Of a stretch of 25,567 bases of DNA, positions 23,749 through 25,567 are shown one piece after another. Location of the stretch: positions 1-25,567 of the forward strand of contig CAJTPP010000033.1 in the NCBI GenBank assembly GCA_910578235.1, given 5' to 3'. The notes under the pieces are model-generated. The model searched no databases and was not told the origin of the DNA. It saw only the letters and a list, made by a program, of their open reading frames with translations. Positions within the stretch are counted from its first letter, which is position 1. Each line of letters begins with the position of its first letter. The translations under genes were made by a program, and so were the position numbers. The stretch is from an uncultured Clostridia bacterium (GTDB lineage: Bacteria > Bacillota > Clostridia > UBA1381).

Positions 23749-24643
23749 TTGTCTTCACCCCGGCCTTCTTCTTTTTTAATGCAAACTCGTTTACGGCAAG
23801 CGTTACGATAAACAGAACGGTTATCATAAGATTTGTATTCTGAGACGGCAGACCGATTGCCAAAGCGGCTGAAATACATGCTTTATACACGATCATACCA
23901 AGCAGAACACCTGTAGTTATTCTCAGAAATTTAAGCTTTTTGAAAACTGTCGCGCCTATGATGACAGCCGCAAGACCCATGACAACTGTACCTGTGCCGG
24001 AACCGACATTAAACGCTTTGCCGTACTGACAGTAAACCGCGCCTGCGAGTGAGACAAGTCCGTTAGCGACAGCAAGACCGATTATCTTTATTGTTCCGGG
24101 ATTTTGCGCGAGTGTTATAACAAGTCCCTCGTTATCACCGGCGCTTCTTAAAAGGAAACCCGATTTTGTGCGCATATACCAGTCAAGCGCAAATTTAGCA
24201 GCCAACGCAATTACAAGTATGATAATCAGCTTTGAATACATCCCAAAGTGACCGTTTCCGAACAAAAACGCCGTCTGTGAAAAGATAGTCTTGGTATCCA
24301 TGCTGAGGAAATCAGATGCCTTTCCAACAATTCCGTAATTAATGGAATATAAAGCTGTCATTGTGAGTATACCACAGAGCAGATTTCGTATTTTCAATTT
24401 TACGTTAAAAATTCCTGTAAACATACCGGCTATTCCTCCCGCGGCAAATGCCGCGAGAAGCGCGAGCCATGGGTTTAATCCATGGTTTATCATAATAAAG
24501 CAGACAGCTGTTCCAAGCGGGAAAGTTCCGTCAACGGACAAATCAGGGAAGTCAAGTATTGTATAGGTGATGTAGACACCCATAGCCATTATGCCGTATA
24601 TCAGTCCCTGTTCAAGTATGCCTATTATAAGCCCTTCAATCAT
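23741..24643 (-). CDS. ABC importer permease
   Basis: 300 residues with about eight to nine hydrophobic membrane segments spread over the length, and a conserved-looking SAGDNEGLV loop between them (cytoplasmic coupling helix region, as in BPD_transp_2 permeases). It forms the membrane channel of the importer. The ATG overlaps the substrate-binding-protein stop (ATGA), so translation is coupled. The short Lys-rich end KKKKAGVKTNA faces the cytoplasm. Confidence 0.92.
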   Translation of the reverse strand: MIEGLIIGILEQGLIYGIMAMGVYITYTILDFPDLSVDGTFPLGTAVCFIMINHGLNPWLALLAAFAAGGIAGMFTGIFNVKLKIRNLLCGILTMTALYSINYGIVGKASDFLSMDTKTIFSQTAFLFGNGHFGMYSKLIIILVIALAAKFALDWYMRTKSGFLLRSAGDNEGLVITLAQNPGTIKIIGLAVANGLVSLAGAVYCQYGKAFNVGSGTGTVVMGLAAVIIGATVFKKLKFLRITTGVLLGMIVYKACISAALAIGLPSQNTNLMITVLFIVTLAVNEFALKKKKAGVKTNA

Positions 24644-25567
24644 ATTTCTGACGGAGTGTTTTTAACCTCAGCTCTGTCTGCTATTGACTGTGGGATTGTC
24701 ACTCCGATTTTATTTGCTGTGTCTGTGTTTATTGTGATTTTACTTTCTGTCATTGTTTCATAGGGTATTGAAGCTATATTTTCGCCTTTAAGCACTCTTG
24801 CGGCCATAACGCCGGCTTTTTTGCCAAGCTCAATGTAATCGATACCTGCTGATGCTATACAGCCATTTCCAACCTGTTCCTCCTCGCTGCCAAATACGGG
24901 GATGTTTTTAGCGTTAGCTTTTTCAAGCAAAACAGGGAGATTATCAACTACAGTGTTATCTGTCATGTTTGTGATACAGTCAACTTCTGTAAGCAGTAAA
25001 TCAATTGCCTGCGGGATTTCAGCGGCATTCGTAATACCTTTTTCAATGATCTCAAAGCCGTATGTATCCGCATGTGACTTATAATCCTCGATAGTGGATA
25101 CAGAATTAGCTTCACTGGTTGTATAAAGAATACCGATTTTTTTTGAGTCTGGCAGCATTTCTCTGATTAGTTTTAGCTGAGCCTCAACGGGCAGTTTATC
25201 TGATACGCCTGAGATGCCGTCCATGGCCTCGGTTTCACTTTTCGCAAGCTTTGCAGCGACAGGGTCGGAAACCGCGTTGAATATTACAGGGATTTTTTCC
25301 TCGTAGGACGCGTTATAGCAGGCCTGCGCCGACGGCGTGGCTATGCCGCATACAAGGTCAACATTCTGCGAAACAAACTGCTGAGCAATCTGTGTGTTTG
25401 TGGCGTCGTCCGCTTTTGCGGATTGTTCTACAAGATCGTATTTAATACCCTCGCTGTCAAGTCCCTGTTTAAAGCCCTCACGGCAGTTGTCGAGCGATGG
25501 ATGATCCGCATACTGCAAAACGCCGATCTTGTATGTGTCCGCATCCGCATTGGCGGGAGCGTCCGCG
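24640..25567 (-). CDS. ABC importer substrate-binding protein (5' end outside window)
   Basis: About 308 residues are inside the window. The frame stays open to the edge and reads ADAPANADADTYKIGVLQYA, so the TTG at 25518 is not the true start; the signal peptide and lipobox lie beyond the window. The Ala/Asp-rich linker just before TYKIGVLQ is what follows the lipidated cysteine in such lipoproteins. Family features of PF04392 are present: QYADHPSLDNCREGF, VDLVCGIATPSAQAC, IPVIFNAVSDPVAAKLA, IPVFGSEEEQVGNGCIAS. It should capture a small solute, possibly an aromatic amino acid as in TrpX, outside the membrane. No T-box can be checked because the leader is missing. Confidence 0.92.
   Translation of the reverse strand, partial: ADAPANADADTYKIGVLQYADHPSLDNCREGFKQGLDSEGIKYDLVEQSAKADDATNTQIAQQFVSQNVDLVCGIATPSAQACYNASYEEKIPVIFNAVSDPVAAKLAKSETEAMDGISGVSDKLPVEAQLKLIREMLPDSKKIGILYTTSEANSVSTIEDYKSHADTYGFEIIEKGITNAAEIPQAIDLLLTEVDCITNMTDNTVVDNLPVLLEKANAKNIPVFGSEEEQVGNGCIASAGIDYIELGKKAGVMAARVLKGENIASIPYETMTESKITINTDTANKIGVTIPQSIADRAEVKNTPSEI

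Overview
The window looks like a chromosomal segment of a low-GC Clostridia-type Firmicute. The signs are strong AGGAGG ribosome binding sites, many U-tailed hairpin terminators, TTG starts, S-layer-homology (SLH) plus cohesin/dockerin surface proteins, a class III fructose-bisphosphatase, and the HisZ/short-HisG pair. The species cannot be named from sequence alone. The left ~15.5 kb is AT-rich and accessory in character (recombinases, decayed genes, surface and defence-like genes). The right ~10 kb is compact housekeeping sequence. LEFT (1-2000): the 3' end of an unknown gene, a small secreted protein, then an intact tyrosine recombinase at 912-1742. Two bases after its stop begins a 26-bp recombination-site-like repeat (1745-1770). 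Its inverted copy lies at 1974-1999. The 203-bp segment between them holds a promoter-like sequence facing the recombinase and a hairpin terminator facing the downstream operon. This looks like an invertible promoter switch, drawn here in the predicted OFF orientation. SURFACE OPERON (2026-8448): three tightly spaced genes. They encode an SLH-cohesin anchor, a two-cohesin secreted scaffold, and a 1342-residue cohesin-dockerin protein with InlB-like repeats, BspA-like leucine-rich repeats and a large unassigned Ser/Thr-rich middle. Together they suggest a small phase-variable cohesin-dockerin assembly on the cell surface. NON-CODING AND REGULATORY BLOCK (8449-10837): repeated, strongly structured non-coding DNA, an XRE-type repressor divergent from a 48-codon ORF that lacks an ordinary start codon, and a decayed small gene. 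CANDIDATE DEFENCE OPERON (10838-14011): a P-loop kinase-like protein, a PIN-GNAT-PUA-like (EVE/ASCH-like) fusion, and an ASCH-HNH nuclease. I do not recognise this combination as a named system, and it is the second main candidate for novelty. DECAY ZONE (14012-15560): a series of hairpins, a small gene with two in-frame stops, a truncated ROK kinase, and a stop-riddled remnant of a recombinase resembling the intact one at 912. HOUSEKEEPING (15568-25567): fbp with a low-molecular-weight protein tyrosine phosphatase (plus strand). On the minus strand are hisZ-hisG-hisA-ttcA-like, a gshA-type glutamate-cysteine ligase, and an ABC importer (substrate-binding protein, permease, ATPase) whose first gene runs off the window. 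No tRNA, rRNA or CRISPR array was seen.
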